Source: Goleter apudmare HA4340-LM2
GTDB lineage: Bacteria; Cyanobacteriota; Cyanobacteriia; Cyanobacteriales; Nostocaceae
Direction of reading: 5' to 3'
NCBI GenBank assembly: GCA_019359495.1
Contig: JAHHHF010000107.1
Span: 1 to 61,731 of the forward strand
DNA: 61,731 nucleotides
The first letter of the stretch is position 1. Each line of letters starts with the position of its first letter. Made by a program: the position numbers and the translations under genes. The notes beneath the pieces are model-generated. The model made no database searches and was not told the DNA's origin. It saw only the letters and a list, made by a program, of their open reading frames with translations. Below are positions 1-8,253 of the stretch, in pieces.

Positions 1-30
1 AACTGTTCTGGTATACAATCATTTTTATTT

Positions 31-92
31 GGGGTCATACTTCAAACTGCTGAAATTGTTGTGCAATATGCATTTTGGCAGTTTTTGACCCC
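31..92. repeat. Imperfect inverted repeat inside the 3' end of the methyltransferase ORF
   Basis: GGGGTCA (31-37) and TGACCCC (86-92) are perfect inverted ends, followed inward by CAAACTGC (43-50) and GCAGTTTT (78-85). The 62-bp segment can fold into a long interrupted hairpin. It supplies the last residues and the stop codon of the truncated methyltransferase, so it looks like a small inserted palindromic element. That it inserted there is inference; no target duplication is evident. Confidence 0.5.
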
Positions 93-593
93 TGTTTCTT
101 CAAGCTTTGTGAGAAATCCGGGTTTAGTGTAGTAGAGTAATCCATAGTGAGCAGGAGACATTTTCTTACCCCTGGGAAAAGCTTTAGGCATTCTGCAAGC
201 AATCCAATGTCTAAAATTCATTCCTTGCTTGTTCAAATATGCACCATACTCTATACACCATTTAGGTAGGTTAAATACAAATAAACTTCCACCAATTTTC
301 AGGACTCGAATACTCTCACTCAACCACTTTTGTGACCATATAAGATATTGATCAGCTGCTATCTGATCGCTCACACCTTCACCGTATTCTTTACCAAGAT
401 TAAAGGGCGGATCAGCAAATACAATATCTACGGATTCATCAGGCAATACTGATAAAAGTCTTAGACAATCTCCACGATAGAGAACTCCGTATTCACTTTT
501 GTAAATTTCTTGTAATTCCTGTTGTTGTGCAACATCAGTCGTAATTAGTTGAAAAGGTAGCATTACTGTATATTTGAGTTTTTCTGTATACAT
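42..593 (-). pseudogene. Truncated DNA methyltransferase (N4/N6, DPPF type)
   Basis: This is the N-terminal half of a site-specific DNA methyltransferase of the N6_N4_Mtase family. It carries the catalytic motif IV DPPF (about residues 61-64), followed by NLGKEYG and the LYYTK segment that normally leads into the target-recognition region. At 183 residues it lacks the C-terminal AdoMet-binding motif I (FxGxG) expected in this permuted class, where whole proteins run about 280-350 residues. The family resemblance fades near the LTKLEET segment, and the last 16 or so residues fall in the inverted repeat at 31-92. The ATG is at 591-593. A new ATG opens at 36-38 and runs off the window edge, so a split second half cannot be excluded. 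It lies 37 bp downstream of the HTH gene, probably in one operon. As it stands it is predicted to be inactive. Confidence 0.75.
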
Positions 594-630
594 CTAGTCT
601 ATAAATTCTATTGACAATTGTCAACAAAGT

Positions 631-888
631 TTATGGTGTATTTGTACTACGAGGTTGATAAGGTTTTCCCATCGGCTGATTCTGATATCGCTCTACTTCA
701 GTAGTTTCTATGTAGTAATAACGTCCAAGTTTGCAAGCTATAATTTGACCATTCTTAATTAAATCGTGTACTCGCTGACGAGTGACACCCAGTAACTTGG
801 CAGTTTGAGCTACAGAGAGTAATTCAGCACTATTGTTAGCAATAGAGTCTTTCATCTTATCTAGTCGAGAATCATGCTGTAAATTCAC
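631..888 (-). CDS. Excisionase/MerR-like helix-turn-helix DNA-binding protein
   Basis: The small basic protein has an HTH_17/excisionase-type helix-turn-helix. LLSVAQTAKLLGVTRQRVHD forms the helix-turn-helix, and KLGRYYYIETTEVERY resembles the usual wing (the 'G..y.i...dv..y' pattern). The farthest start is GTG at 886-888; ATG at 853-855 gives a tighter 74-residue protein and is equally plausible, since neither has a clear ribosome binding site. Such proteins commonly sit directly upstream of solitary DNA methyltransferases in cyanobacteria, as here, and may control the downstream gene; that role is inferred. Confidence 0.75.
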   Translation of the reverse strand: MNLQHDSRLDKMKDSIANNSAELLSVAQTAKLLGVTRQRVHDLIKNGQIIACKLGRYYYIETTEVERYQNQPMGKPYQPRSTNTP

Positions 889-992
889 AGATTGATCTAA
901 TCAATATTGCCTTCTCAAGAGTAACTTAGTCCTGCTAGCGATGAAAGCTAAAATCTTTTGAAATTGAAATAATCTGCTCACTTAACAGAAAT

Positions 993-2504
993 ATGTCAAA
1001 CTCGCTCAAAATATCAACGGCTGGACTGGCAATTGTGGACAAGGCGCGTCAACGTCTTGGCTGGACGAAAACCAGCACGGCGCGATGGTGGCAAGATGCT
1101 CATACTTCTAGAGCTACTTTACGGCGATTTTGGCAGGGCGATCGCATTCAGCGAGAAATTTTCATTGCTATCTGTCAAGCTGTTGGCATTAACGATTGGC
1201 AAAGCATTGCAGAAATCCCAGAAGCAGACTCCGAAATCATTCCAGAACTCTCTACACCATACCTTGATTGGAATGAAGCGCCGGATGTCGAAAGTTTTTA
1301 TGGACGAAATCAGGAATTAGCTGAGTTAGAACAATGGATTTTAGGCGATCGCTGTAAACTAATCACCATTGTTGGTATCGTTGGTATTGGTAAAACTGCT
1401 CTAGCATTGGCTTTAGCAGACCGTATTCAGTCACAATTTGATTGTTTAGTTTGGCGCTCATTTCAAAGTAATTTATCTCTCACTTCTCTATTAGACGGCT
1501 TTGCTTTTGCCTTTGACCAAAGCGTTGTTCAGGATATGCAACAAGGTACAATACAACTAATATATTACTTGCAAAAACGGCGTTGTCTGCTGATATTGGA
1601 TGGACTAGATGCCGTTTTATCAAAGCCAGAATATCATCAATTTATTCAAAAGTTAAGTGACAATCGCCATCAAAGTTGCATTCTCATTACCAGTCGAGAA
1701 CAACCAAACAGCATCGAAATCAACACAAAAACAGTCCGCCGTTTAACCATCAAAGGATTACAAAAAACTGCGGCGCTAGAACTATTGCAAGCTAGAGGGT
1801 TTACAGGTAAAGAAATAGGAATATCAGCCCTAATTCAACTTTATCGCGGTAATCCTTTAGCGCTGAAACTTGTCACCCCATTGATTCAGTCGGTGTTTGG
1901 TGGGAATATCGCTGCATTTCTCTCTCAGAATACCTTAGTAATTGGCGATCGCTTGCTAGCTATCCTCAAACAACAGTTCGAGCAACTTGGCGATTTAGAA
2001 CAAGAAATTCTCTATTGGTTGGCAATTTGGCAAGAACCCGTGGCTTTTAGCCGCTTGCAAACTCATCTAGTTATCTCTATTGATCCTGCCACAGTTTTAG
2101 CAGGGATTGTGGCTTTGGAGAGGCGATCGCTGCTAGAAAAATGGGTTAGTTTTGCCGAAACCTCATTCACATTACAACCATTAGTGATGAAAGTAGTCAC
2201 TGATGAGTTAGTTGAAAGCGTTGCTCAAGAGATTGATCGTGTTGTGCAGAGTGACGATATTCGTCATTTTAAGATATTGCGGACTCATTGGTTACTGCGA
2301 CCAGGTACTGATGATATTGCTGGCGATTTCTACGACAAGCCGCTAAAGCGTCTACGCATTTTGCACCAACTTTGGGAAAAGCTGTGGCGGATGTATGGCG
2401 CAACTCTTCCACAAACTCTCCAGCATATTCTGTGGCTTTTAAATGATAAATCTCCTTTAGCAATTGGTTACATTGCTTGCAATATTACAACACTAAGTAA
2501 GTAG
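993..2504 (+). CDS. NB-ARC (STAND) ATPase, probably truncated before its repeat domain
   Basis: A STAND-class signalling ATPase. The N-terminal 70 or so residues form a helical HTH-like domain common in cyanobacterial NB-ARC/WD40 proteins. An 'SFYGRNQEL' segment leads into the NB-ARC core, with a P-loop GIVGIGKT at about 128-135, a Walker B-like LLILDGLD at about 200-207 and the GNPLALKL (GLPL-type) motif near residue 290. The winged-helix part reaches about residue 440. Relatives usually continue into long WD40 or TPR repeats that sense ligand; this one stops at 503 residues. The stop codon TAG at 2502-2504 straddles the edge of a dispersed repeat, which suggests the sensor half was lost. 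The ATG at 993 is preceded by AACAGAA, a weak ribosome site. Confidence 0.8.
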   Translation: MSNSLKISTAGLAIVDKARQRLGWTKTSTARWWQDAHTSRATLRRFWQGDRIQREIFIAICQAVGINDWQSIAEIPEADSEIIPELSTPYLDWNEAPDVESFYGRNQELAELEQWILGDRCKLITIVGIVGIGKTALALALADRIQSQFDCLVWRSFQSNLSLTSLLDGFAFAFDQSVVQDMQQGTIQLIYYLQKRRCLLILDGLDAVLSKPEYHQFIQKLSDNRHQSCILITSREQPNSIEINTKTVRRLTIKGLQKTAALELLQARGFTGKEIGISALIQLYRGNPLALKLVTPLIQSVFGGNIAAFLSQNTLVIGDRLLAILKQQFEQLGDLEQEILYWLAIWQEPVAFSRLQTHLVISIDPATVLAGIVALERRSLLEKWVSFAETSFTLQPLVMKVVTDELVESVAQEIDRVVQSDDIRHFKILRTHWLLRPGTDDIAGDFYDKPLKRLRILHQLWEKLWRMYGATLPQTLQHILWLLNDKSPLAIGYIACNITTLSK

Positions 2505-2552
2505 TAGTCTGTCAAGATAAAAATGATGGACTGTAGCCCATCATTTTTTATC
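2503..2552 (+). terminator. Dispersed-repeat tip forming a terminator-like hairpin after the NB-ARC gene
   Basis: AGTAGTCTGTCAA at 2503-2515 begins a 34-bp stretch matching, at 33 of 34 positions on the opposite strand, 19183-19216. The bases that follow fold into a hairpin: GATAAAAATGATGG (2516-2529) pairs with CCATCATTTTTTATC (2538-2552) apart from one extra T. The stem and T-run resemble an intrinsic terminator. It acts immediately after the NB-ARC stop codon. Confidence 0.6.
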
Positions 2553-2677
2553 CTCAAAACTTTTAGTCAAAAGTTATCATTCTCTCTCTTGAGATACAAG
2601 CAGATATAGTTAGCAATGCCGAAAATATTAATAGCTGATCACAAAAAATATTAATTATTTTCGTTAAACATATCAAT

Positions 2678-3886
2678 ATGTTGCTAGTAACTAATCTTAA
2701 GAACAAAATTATTAAATTCATTACCACAATTATTCTATGTGGCGTTTTATTGAGCACACCCACAACCTTAAATAAAAATTTGCATTTTGGGCAAATAACT
2801 ACTGTAATTACAGTACAACAGGTAATACCTCAAAATAGTCAGGATGATAACAATACTCAAGCAGTTACAGGAGCAGCGCAGCCGCAAAACAACGCAGGAG
2901 CAACACAGGTAAAACTAGATATTTTCCCAATTGTCATGGGTGTACTGGCGGGACTGGTACTGTTTTTGTATGGTGTGACCAAAATGGCAGAGGGAATGGA
3001 AGCGATCGCAGGCGATCGCATCAAAGAAATCCTAAATAAATTCACCACGAATCACTATACTGGGGTAGCTACTGGCATCGTAGCCACAACATTATTAGAT
3101 TCCTCTTCAGTAACGATCATCATTGTGATCGCAATGGTGAGTGCGGGATTATTAGATTTTGTGCAGTCTCTAGGTGTAGTTTTAGGTGCTAACATTGGCA
3201 CAACCCTTGGTGTACAAATTGTTGCTTTTAATATTAACCAGTATGCACCGATAGCTCTGTTTATCGGCTTCTTATTACTGTTATTTGGTCAGCAAGAACG
3301 TCTCAAACAAATAGGTGTAATTGTGTTTGGGATCGGCTTACTCTTTTTCGGGCTTGGCCAAATTGAGAACGTCACAGAACCGTTTAAGAATTACCAACCT
3401 TTTATTGATTGGATGGAGAGTTTGGGACAGAACAAATTGCAGGGAGCTTTAGTTGGAGCGCTGTTTACAGTCATCATTCAATCTTCTTCTGCTACTGTTG
3501 CCATTATCGTCACTCTAGCTAGCCAAGGATTAGTTTCATTACCTACAGGAGTGGCTTTAGTGCTGGGTGCCGAAATAGGGACATGCGCTGATACACTAGT
3601 GGCTACCATTGGACGCGAACGTCCAGCCGTGCGGACAGGCGTGTTTCATTTACTGTTTAATGTTATTTCTGTCGGTGTGGGACTTTTATCTGCTGAACAA
3701 TTGGTGGTCTTTGCTCAGTGGATTTCTCAGTTAATGGGAGCAGGGGATGATGTAGCGCGTCAAATTGCCAATGCACAGTTGATATTCAACATTCTAGGTG
3801 TAGGGACAGCGATCGCATTTTTACCGTGGATTGCTCACGGATTGGAACGGCTGATCCCCGACAGACGTGCTACCCCATCTGTTTGA
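2678..3886 (+). CDS. Na/Pi cotransporter family protein
   Basis: An integral membrane protein of the PNaS (NptA/YjbB) family, which couples Na+ to phosphate movement. It begins with a hydrophobic segment at about residues 10-30, then a polar Gln/Asn-rich linker. Two inverted transport repeats follow. The second has the family hallmark QSSSAT (about residue 270), whereas the first reads LDSSSVT, with Asp where Gln is usual. Several later hydrophobic segments extend to about residue 385. No PhoU-like C-terminal domain is present, so at 402 residues it is the short form. The ATG at 2678 is the first good start. Direction and substrate are inferred from the family only; neighbours give no phosphate-specific context. 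Confidence 0.85.
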   Translation: MLLVTNLKNKIIKFITTIILCGVLLSTPTTLNKNLHFGQITTVITVQQVIPQNSQDDNNTQAVTGAAQPQNNAGATQVKLDIFPIVMGVLAGLVLFLYGVTKMAEGMEAIAGDRIKEILNKFTTNHYTGVATGIVATTLLDSSSVTIIIVIAMVSAGLLDFVQSLGVVLGANIGTTLGVQIVAFNINQYAPIALFIGFLLLLFGQQERLKQIGVIVFGIGLLFFGLGQIENVTEPFKNYQPFIDWMESLGQNKLQGALVGALFTVIIQSSSATVAIIVTLASQGLVSLPTGVALVLGAEIGTCADTLVATIGRERPAVRTGVFHLLFNVISVGVGLLSAEQLVVFAQWISQLMGAGDDVARQIANAQLIFNILGVGTAIAFLPWIAHGLERLIPDRRATPSV

Positions 3887-4024
3887 TGATTTTAGTTGTA
3901 GTTCTAATTTTTCTCGCCACTTTGGCATTCTAGCAAAGCTAAATTTGGCAGCGATCGCTACATTAGTAGATATATAAATAAAAATCATTGTTCGCCCGTA
4001 TAGATCGGCAGCTCACACAAAACC

Positions 4025-6130
4025 ATGAGTGCAAACGTCACTATTTCTGATAATCCCTTACTCAAGGGTAGCGGTTTACCTCTTTTTGCAGAGATTCAAC
4101 CACAACAAGTAGTACCCGCCTTCAACCAGCTGTTAGCAGAACTTGAGCAACAGCTTGCCACCCTGGAAGCTAATATAGAGCCTACTTGGAGCAGTTTAGT
4201 AGTACCTCTAGAAAGGCTGACGGAACGGCTGTACTGGAGTTGGGGCATAGTGAACCATTTAATGGGTGTGAAGAACAGCCCTGAACTCCGCACAGCTCAT
4301 GAAACCGTGCAACCGCAGGTTGTGCAGTTTATGAACAAACTTGGTCAAAGCCAACCCATTTACAATGCTTTTAAGGCACTGCGTAATAGTGATAGTTGGG
4401 CAACTTTAGAGTCAGCGCAACAGCGCATCGTCGAAGCCGCCATTCGAGACGCCGAACTTTCTGGTGTTGGCTTACAAGGAGAAGCACGGGAGCGTTTTAA
4501 CACTATTCAGATGGAATTAGCAGAACTTTCCACCAAGTTCTCTAACCATGTACTGGATGCCACCAAGGCTTTTAGTTTAACTTTGACAACTAAAGCAGAA
4601 GTTGACGGCTTACCCCAAAGCTTGCTCAGTCTAGCAGCTCAAGCCGCCAGGGCTGCGGGAGAAGAAAACGCCACCCCAGAAAATGGCCCTTGGCGCATCA
4701 CTCTAGACTTACCCAGCTATGGCCCTTTCCTACAGCACAGCACCCGGCGCGATTTGCGGGAACAGCTTTACAAAGCATATATCACTCGTGCGGCATCGGG
4801 TGATTTGGATAACAACCCGTTAATTGTCCGCATTTTAGAGCTGCGGCAAGAACTCAGCAATCTACTAGGCTTTAAGAGTTTTGCCCAGTTGAGCCTCGCT
4901 AGTAAAATGGCCCCCACTGTCGAAGCAGTCGAGGCACTACTAGAAGAACTACGCGGCGTTAGTTATGATGCGGCTACCCAAGACTTAGAAGCACTCAAAG
5001 CCTTTGCGAAAGAAAAGGGAGCCACAGAAGCTCTTGATTTAAAACACTGGGATGTGAGCTTTTGGGCAGAACGCCAGCGTGAAGAAAAATTTGCCTTCAC
5101 CGCCGAAGAATTACGCCCTTACTTCCCCCTACCCGAAGTATTAGATGGCTTATTTGGCTTAGTCAAGCGGCTATTTGGTGTCACCGTCACACCTGCTGAT
5201 GCTCAAGCCCCAGTTTGGCATGAGGATGTGCGCTATTTCCAAATTGCCGATGAAACAGGTAATGCGATCGCCTACTTCTACTTAGATCCTTACAGCCGTC
5301 CCGCCGAAAAGCGCGGTGGCGCTTGGATGGATGTCTGCATTAACCGGGGCAAAATTACGGAAAATGATGTAACAACCATCCGTTTACCTGTGGCGTATCT
5401 GATTTGTAACCAAACGCCCCCAGTCGATGGTAAACCTAGCTTGATGACTTTCTATGAAGTAGAAACTTTGTTCCATGAATTTGGTCATGGACTGCACCAC
5501 ATGCTCACAAAGGTAGACTACACAGGAGCATCAGGTATTAACAACGTCGAGTGGGATGCAGTAGAATTGCCCAGCCAGTTTATGGAAAACTGGTGCTATG
5601 AGCGACCCACCTTGTTTGGTATGGCCAAACATTACGAAACTGGGGAACCCCTGCCAGAGCATTATTACCAAAAGCTACTAGCAGCGCGTAATTATATGAG
5701 TGGTAGTGCCATGTTGCGGCAAATCCACTTTAGCAGCGTAGATTTAGAACTACACTATCGCTATCGCCCTGGTAGTGCCGAAACTCCCGCCGAGGTACGC
5801 GATCGCATTGCCAAAACTACTACCGTTTTACCACCATTACCTGAAGATGCCTTTCTATGTGCTTTTGGACACATTTTTGGGGGCGGTTATGCAGCCGGTT
5901 ACTACAGTTATAAGTGGGCAGAAGTACTGAGTGCTGACGCTTTTGCCGCTTTTGAAGAAGCCGGGCTAGAAGATGAAGAGGCAATTAAAGATACAGGTAG
6001 ACGCTACCGTGATACGGTCTTAGCTCTCGGTGGTAGTAAGCACCCGATGGAGGTGTTTAAAACCTTCCGGGGACGTGAACCTAGTACGAGTCCTTTGCTC
6101 AGACATAATGGTTTAGCCACTGCGGTGTAA
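4025..6130 (+). CDS. prlC: M3 family oligopeptidase (oligopeptidase A type)
   Basis: A zinc oligopeptidase of the thimet/oligopeptidase A family, which degrades short peptides in the cytoplasm, including cleaved signal peptides. The zinc motif HEFGH sits at about residues 483-487 within LFHEFGHGLHH, with the third ligand Glu expected in the downstream NVEWDAVELPSQ segment. The C-terminal GHIFGGGYAAGYYSY stretch is the conserved substrate-binding part of M3 enzymes. The 701-residue length matches the family. The start is the ATG at 4025. It stands alone, with a strong terminator hairpin about 150 bp downstream. The symbol follows the E. coli homologue; cyanobacterial copies are often just called M3 metallopeptidase. 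Confidence 0.93.
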   Translation: MSANVTISDNPLLKGSGLPLFAEIQPQQVVPAFNQLLAELEQQLATLEANIEPTWSSLVVPLERLTERLYWSWGIVNHLMGVKNSPELRTAHETVQPQVVQFMNKLGQSQPIYNAFKALRNSDSWATLESAQQRIVEAAIRDAELSGVGLQGEARERFNTIQMELAELSTKFSNHVLDATKAFSLTLTTKAEVDGLPQSLLSLAAQAARAAGEENATPENGPWRITLDLPSYGPFLQHSTRRDLREQLYKAYITRAASGDLDNNPLIVRILELRQELSNLLGFKSFAQLSLASKMAPTVEAVEALLEELRGVSYDAATQDLEALKAFAKEKGATEALDLKHWDVSFWAERQREEKFAFTAEELRPYFPLPEVLDGLFGLVKRLFGVTVTPADAQAPVWHEDVRYFQIADETGNAIAYFYLDPYSRPAEKRGGAWMDVCINRGKITENDVTTIRLPVAYLICNQTPPVDGKPSLMTFYEVETLFHEFGHGLHHMLTKVDYTGASGINNVEWDAVELPSQFMENWCYERPTLFGMAKHYETGEPLPEHYYQKLLAARNYMSGSAMLRQIHFSSVDLELHYRYRPGSAETPAEVRDRIAKTTTVLPPLPEDAFLCAFGHIFGGGYAAGYYSYKWAEVLSADAFAAFEEAGLEDEEAIKDTGRRYRDTVLALGGSKHPMEVFKTFRGREPSTSPLLRHNGLATAV

Positions 6131-6277
6131 AGGATTTTTGCTCAGGCTTTTGGACACATTCAAAACTGGCTGATCTCAATCGCTAAGGTGATAACAATCA
6201 CTGTAGTATGAAACACACGTCGAGGCTATAGTAATCTAACTCCAACCTCTACTTACAAAAACTGAACTTATACACCA

Positions 6278-6305
6278 AACAACCCCACACAGATGTGGGG
6301 TTGTT
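6278..6305 (+). terminator. Perfect 12-bp hairpin downstream of the M3 peptidase
   Basis: AACAACCCCACA (6278-6289) and TGTGGGGTTGTT (6294-6305) are perfect inverted repeats around a four-base loop, followed by CTTTATT. It fits an intrinsic terminator for the upstream peptidase. It also contains the GTG at 6295 where the next reading frame nominally opens, which argues against that start. Confidence 0.65.
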
Positions 6306-6723
6306 CTTTATTGGTTCCCATTTGGGACTTTATACTTTAGTACATTGTTATCCTGGTCAACTGAATCAGGTATTTATGCAGATTTTAATGAATGCTATTG
6401 AGGTTTTGTCAGAATCAGTCACAATAAATAATGAACAACACAAAACACCTAGCATTTGGATTCAAACTCAGATAACATCAGAAAATCGATTATCTATCTC
6501 AATAGCTGATAATAGTAGGGGGATTACAGAAGAAATCTGCTCGAAATTGTTTGACCCATTTTTCACTACTAAGCCTCCAGGAAAAGGTACAGGACTGGGA
6601 TTATATATCAGTTACAAAATAGTTGTAGAAAGACATGATGGCAACATTTGGTATAATTCAAAATTAAATAATAGAACAAAGTTTGTGATTGAAATTCCTC
6701 TTCATCTGAAAAAACAAAATTAA
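6295..6723 (+). pseudogene. Sensor histidine kinase remnant (HATPase_c domain only)
   Basis: The frame encodes only the ATP-binding end of a two-component histidine kinase. The N box (QILMNAIEVL), G1 box (DNSRGI, where DNGxGI is usual), F box (LFDPFFTTK) and G2 box (GTGLGLYIS) are all visible. The kinase begins at about YPGQLNQVF; there is no sensor, no HAMP and no phospho-accepting His box upstream. The nominal GTG start at 6295 lies inside a terminator hairpin, so the first 15-20 residues are not genuine. This is best read as the 3' fragment of a decayed kinase. A stand-alone ATPase domain is possible but unlikely without a start or ribosome site. Confidence 0.75.
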
Positions 6724-6864
6724 TTTTAATAACTAATCTGTAAGTCAACTAAATACAAGTATAGGACTCATATTTGATTTCTGAAAAACCAAATTGGCTA
6801 GAAGCTTGCCATACAAAGGTTTGTTTCTCAGTATATCTAGCAAGATTCAAGTAGGATTTCTATA

Positions 6865-6975
6865 TAAGTAGCTCAGGGTTAAAAATTATCGTTATGACAA
6901 GGCAGGAGGGAAGAGAATTATAGCTTTGTTTACCTTTCTTAACTTAGTTTTGTTTTTTCCCACCGACTTACTTAA
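6865..6975 (+). repeat. 111-bp dispersed element, copy 1
   Basis: Runs from TAAGTAGCTCAG to CCGACTTACTTAA. The same sequence with few changes and identical length occurs at 31072-31182, and a more diverged copy at about 14335-14434. The ends share a short, imperfect inverted repeat (TAAGTA). All three copies have the same orientation and lie in intergenic DNA. There is no coding capacity, so it looks like a MITE or a small repeat of unknown spread. Confidence 0.75.
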
Positions 6976-7174
6976 TATCACCCACGCACAATTACGCGAT
7001 CGCCTGGATTATAATTTTCATCGATGATCTTGGCAGAACACTTAGCCTGATGTCAGACAAGTTCCTCAGCTGATGGTAAGTGGCGTCAGTTTAACAGTAG
7101 AACATCGCTAAATGTCGAGTATTACAACGGTTGAAGCGATGTTCAATATCGATCTAAGATAAAGGTAGAAACAA

Positions 7175-7289
7175 ATATAGCAATCCTAAATGATTTGTAA
7201 AATCTTACGTGTAGGGTTGTTGACTGTTAACCGTTGACAGTCAACAGCCAAAACCGATATTTTTCACAACTGAAATAGGATTGCTATAT
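7175..7289. mobile_element. MITE-like element with perfect 14-bp terminal inverted repeats
   Basis: ATATAGCAATCCTA (7175-7188) and TAGGATTGCTATAT (7276-7289) are exact reverse complements. The 115-bp element carries a central hairpin, TGTTGACTGT (7218-7227) against ACAGTCAACA (7237-7246). It encodes nothing. The rest of the 6724-7558 gap holds no gene I can support apart from this and the 111-bp repeat. Confidence 0.75.
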
Positions 7290-7558
7290 GAGGAAAGTGA
7301 GGAAAATTAACAAGTTATGCTCACGACTTTCTCAAGTTTTCATTGTAAGTTAAAGCTAAAGATAGCTAGCTCTCGTTGTTCTGGTGAGGTTCAACTCTGA
7401 TATAGGACTTTTGTTTGTTTTTGGAAAACTGACTTTATGCCCTATTTCTACAAGTTAGTTCACTAATCAAATCGAATGCCATATAGAGGAAAATATCTAG
7501 ATCCATGAGTTGAAGCAGATTTGATGCATCGCTCTCAACTTCAAAAGGTTCCAAACTT

Positions 7559-8206
7559 ATGACCATGAGATTCCGCAACCGCACTGAGGCTGGACAGCTG
7601 TTAGCAAAACAATTGACAGCTTATGCTGGTGCTGCAAATGTGTTGGTCTTGGGTTTACCTCGTGGTGGTGTACCAGTAGCCTATGAAGTTGCAAAAGCCC
7701 TGAATGCACCATTGGATGTTTGTTTAGTAAGAAAACTCGGTGTTCCCGGTCATGAAGAACTGGCGATGGGTGCAATTGCTTCCGGTAGTATCCGGGTACT
7801 CAATGACGATGTGGTAAATAGCCTGGGCATCAAACCTGAAACAATTGAGAGAGTTACAACTCAAGAATTGCGGGAATTACAGCGACGCGATCGCAATTAT
7901 CGTGGTGAGCAACCACAACCCGACATTACCAACCACACCATTATTCTCGTAGATGACGGTATTGCCACCGGCTCAACCATGCTTGCCGCCATTACCACAC
8001 TGCAAAAACAACAACCTGAGAAGATCATAGTCGCAATTCCAGTTGCAGAATTTCAAGTGTATGAACAATTTAAATCTCAAGTAGACGAAGTAGTCTGTTT
8101 GATTACGCCAGAGCGAATGTGTGCGATCGGTCTTTGGTATGAAGACTTTTCTCAAACTACCGACGCCCAAGTGCGCGAATTACTGAAAATGGGGAATAAG
8201 GAATAG
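7559..8206 (+). CDS. Phosphoribosyltransferase domain protein
   Basis: A type I phosphoribosyltransferase fold protein (Pribosyltran family), 215 residues. The PRPP-binding motif reads ILVDDGIATGST at about residues 129-140, and an early GLPRGGVPVAYEVA segment forms the family's first conserved loop. Relatives of this length are mostly uncharacterised and are not assigned to a specific base. The ATG at 7559 is followed by a second in-frame ATG two codons later. It ends 47 bp before the FtsH-like gene on the same strand, with a heptameric repeat between them, so co-transcription is likely. The real substrate cannot be read from the sequence. Confidence 0.85.
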   Translation: MTMRFRNRTEAGQLLAKQLTAYAGAANVLVLGLPRGGVPVAYEVAKALNAPLDVCLVRKLGVPGHEELAMGAIASGSIRVLNDDVVNSLGIKPETIERVTTQELRELQRRDRNYRGEQPQPDITNHTIILVDDGIATGSTMLAAITTLQKQQPEKIIVAIPVAEFQVYEQFKSQVDEVVCLITPERMCAIGLWYEDFSQTTDAQVRELLKMGNKE

Positions 8207-8225
8207 GGCATAGGGCATAGTACCC
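8188..8225 (+). repeat. Short tandem heptamer repeat
   Basis: The stretch from the end of the phosphoribosyltransferase into the spacer repeats GGGCATA and related heptamers (GGAATAA, GGAATAG). This is the short tandemly repeated repetitive sequence pattern well known in heterocystous cyanobacteria. It overlaps the stop of the upstream gene and separates it from the FtsH-like gene. Confidence 0.6.
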
Positions 8226-8253
8226 CAATTTTGAAGATCAAGGAGTTGTTACC

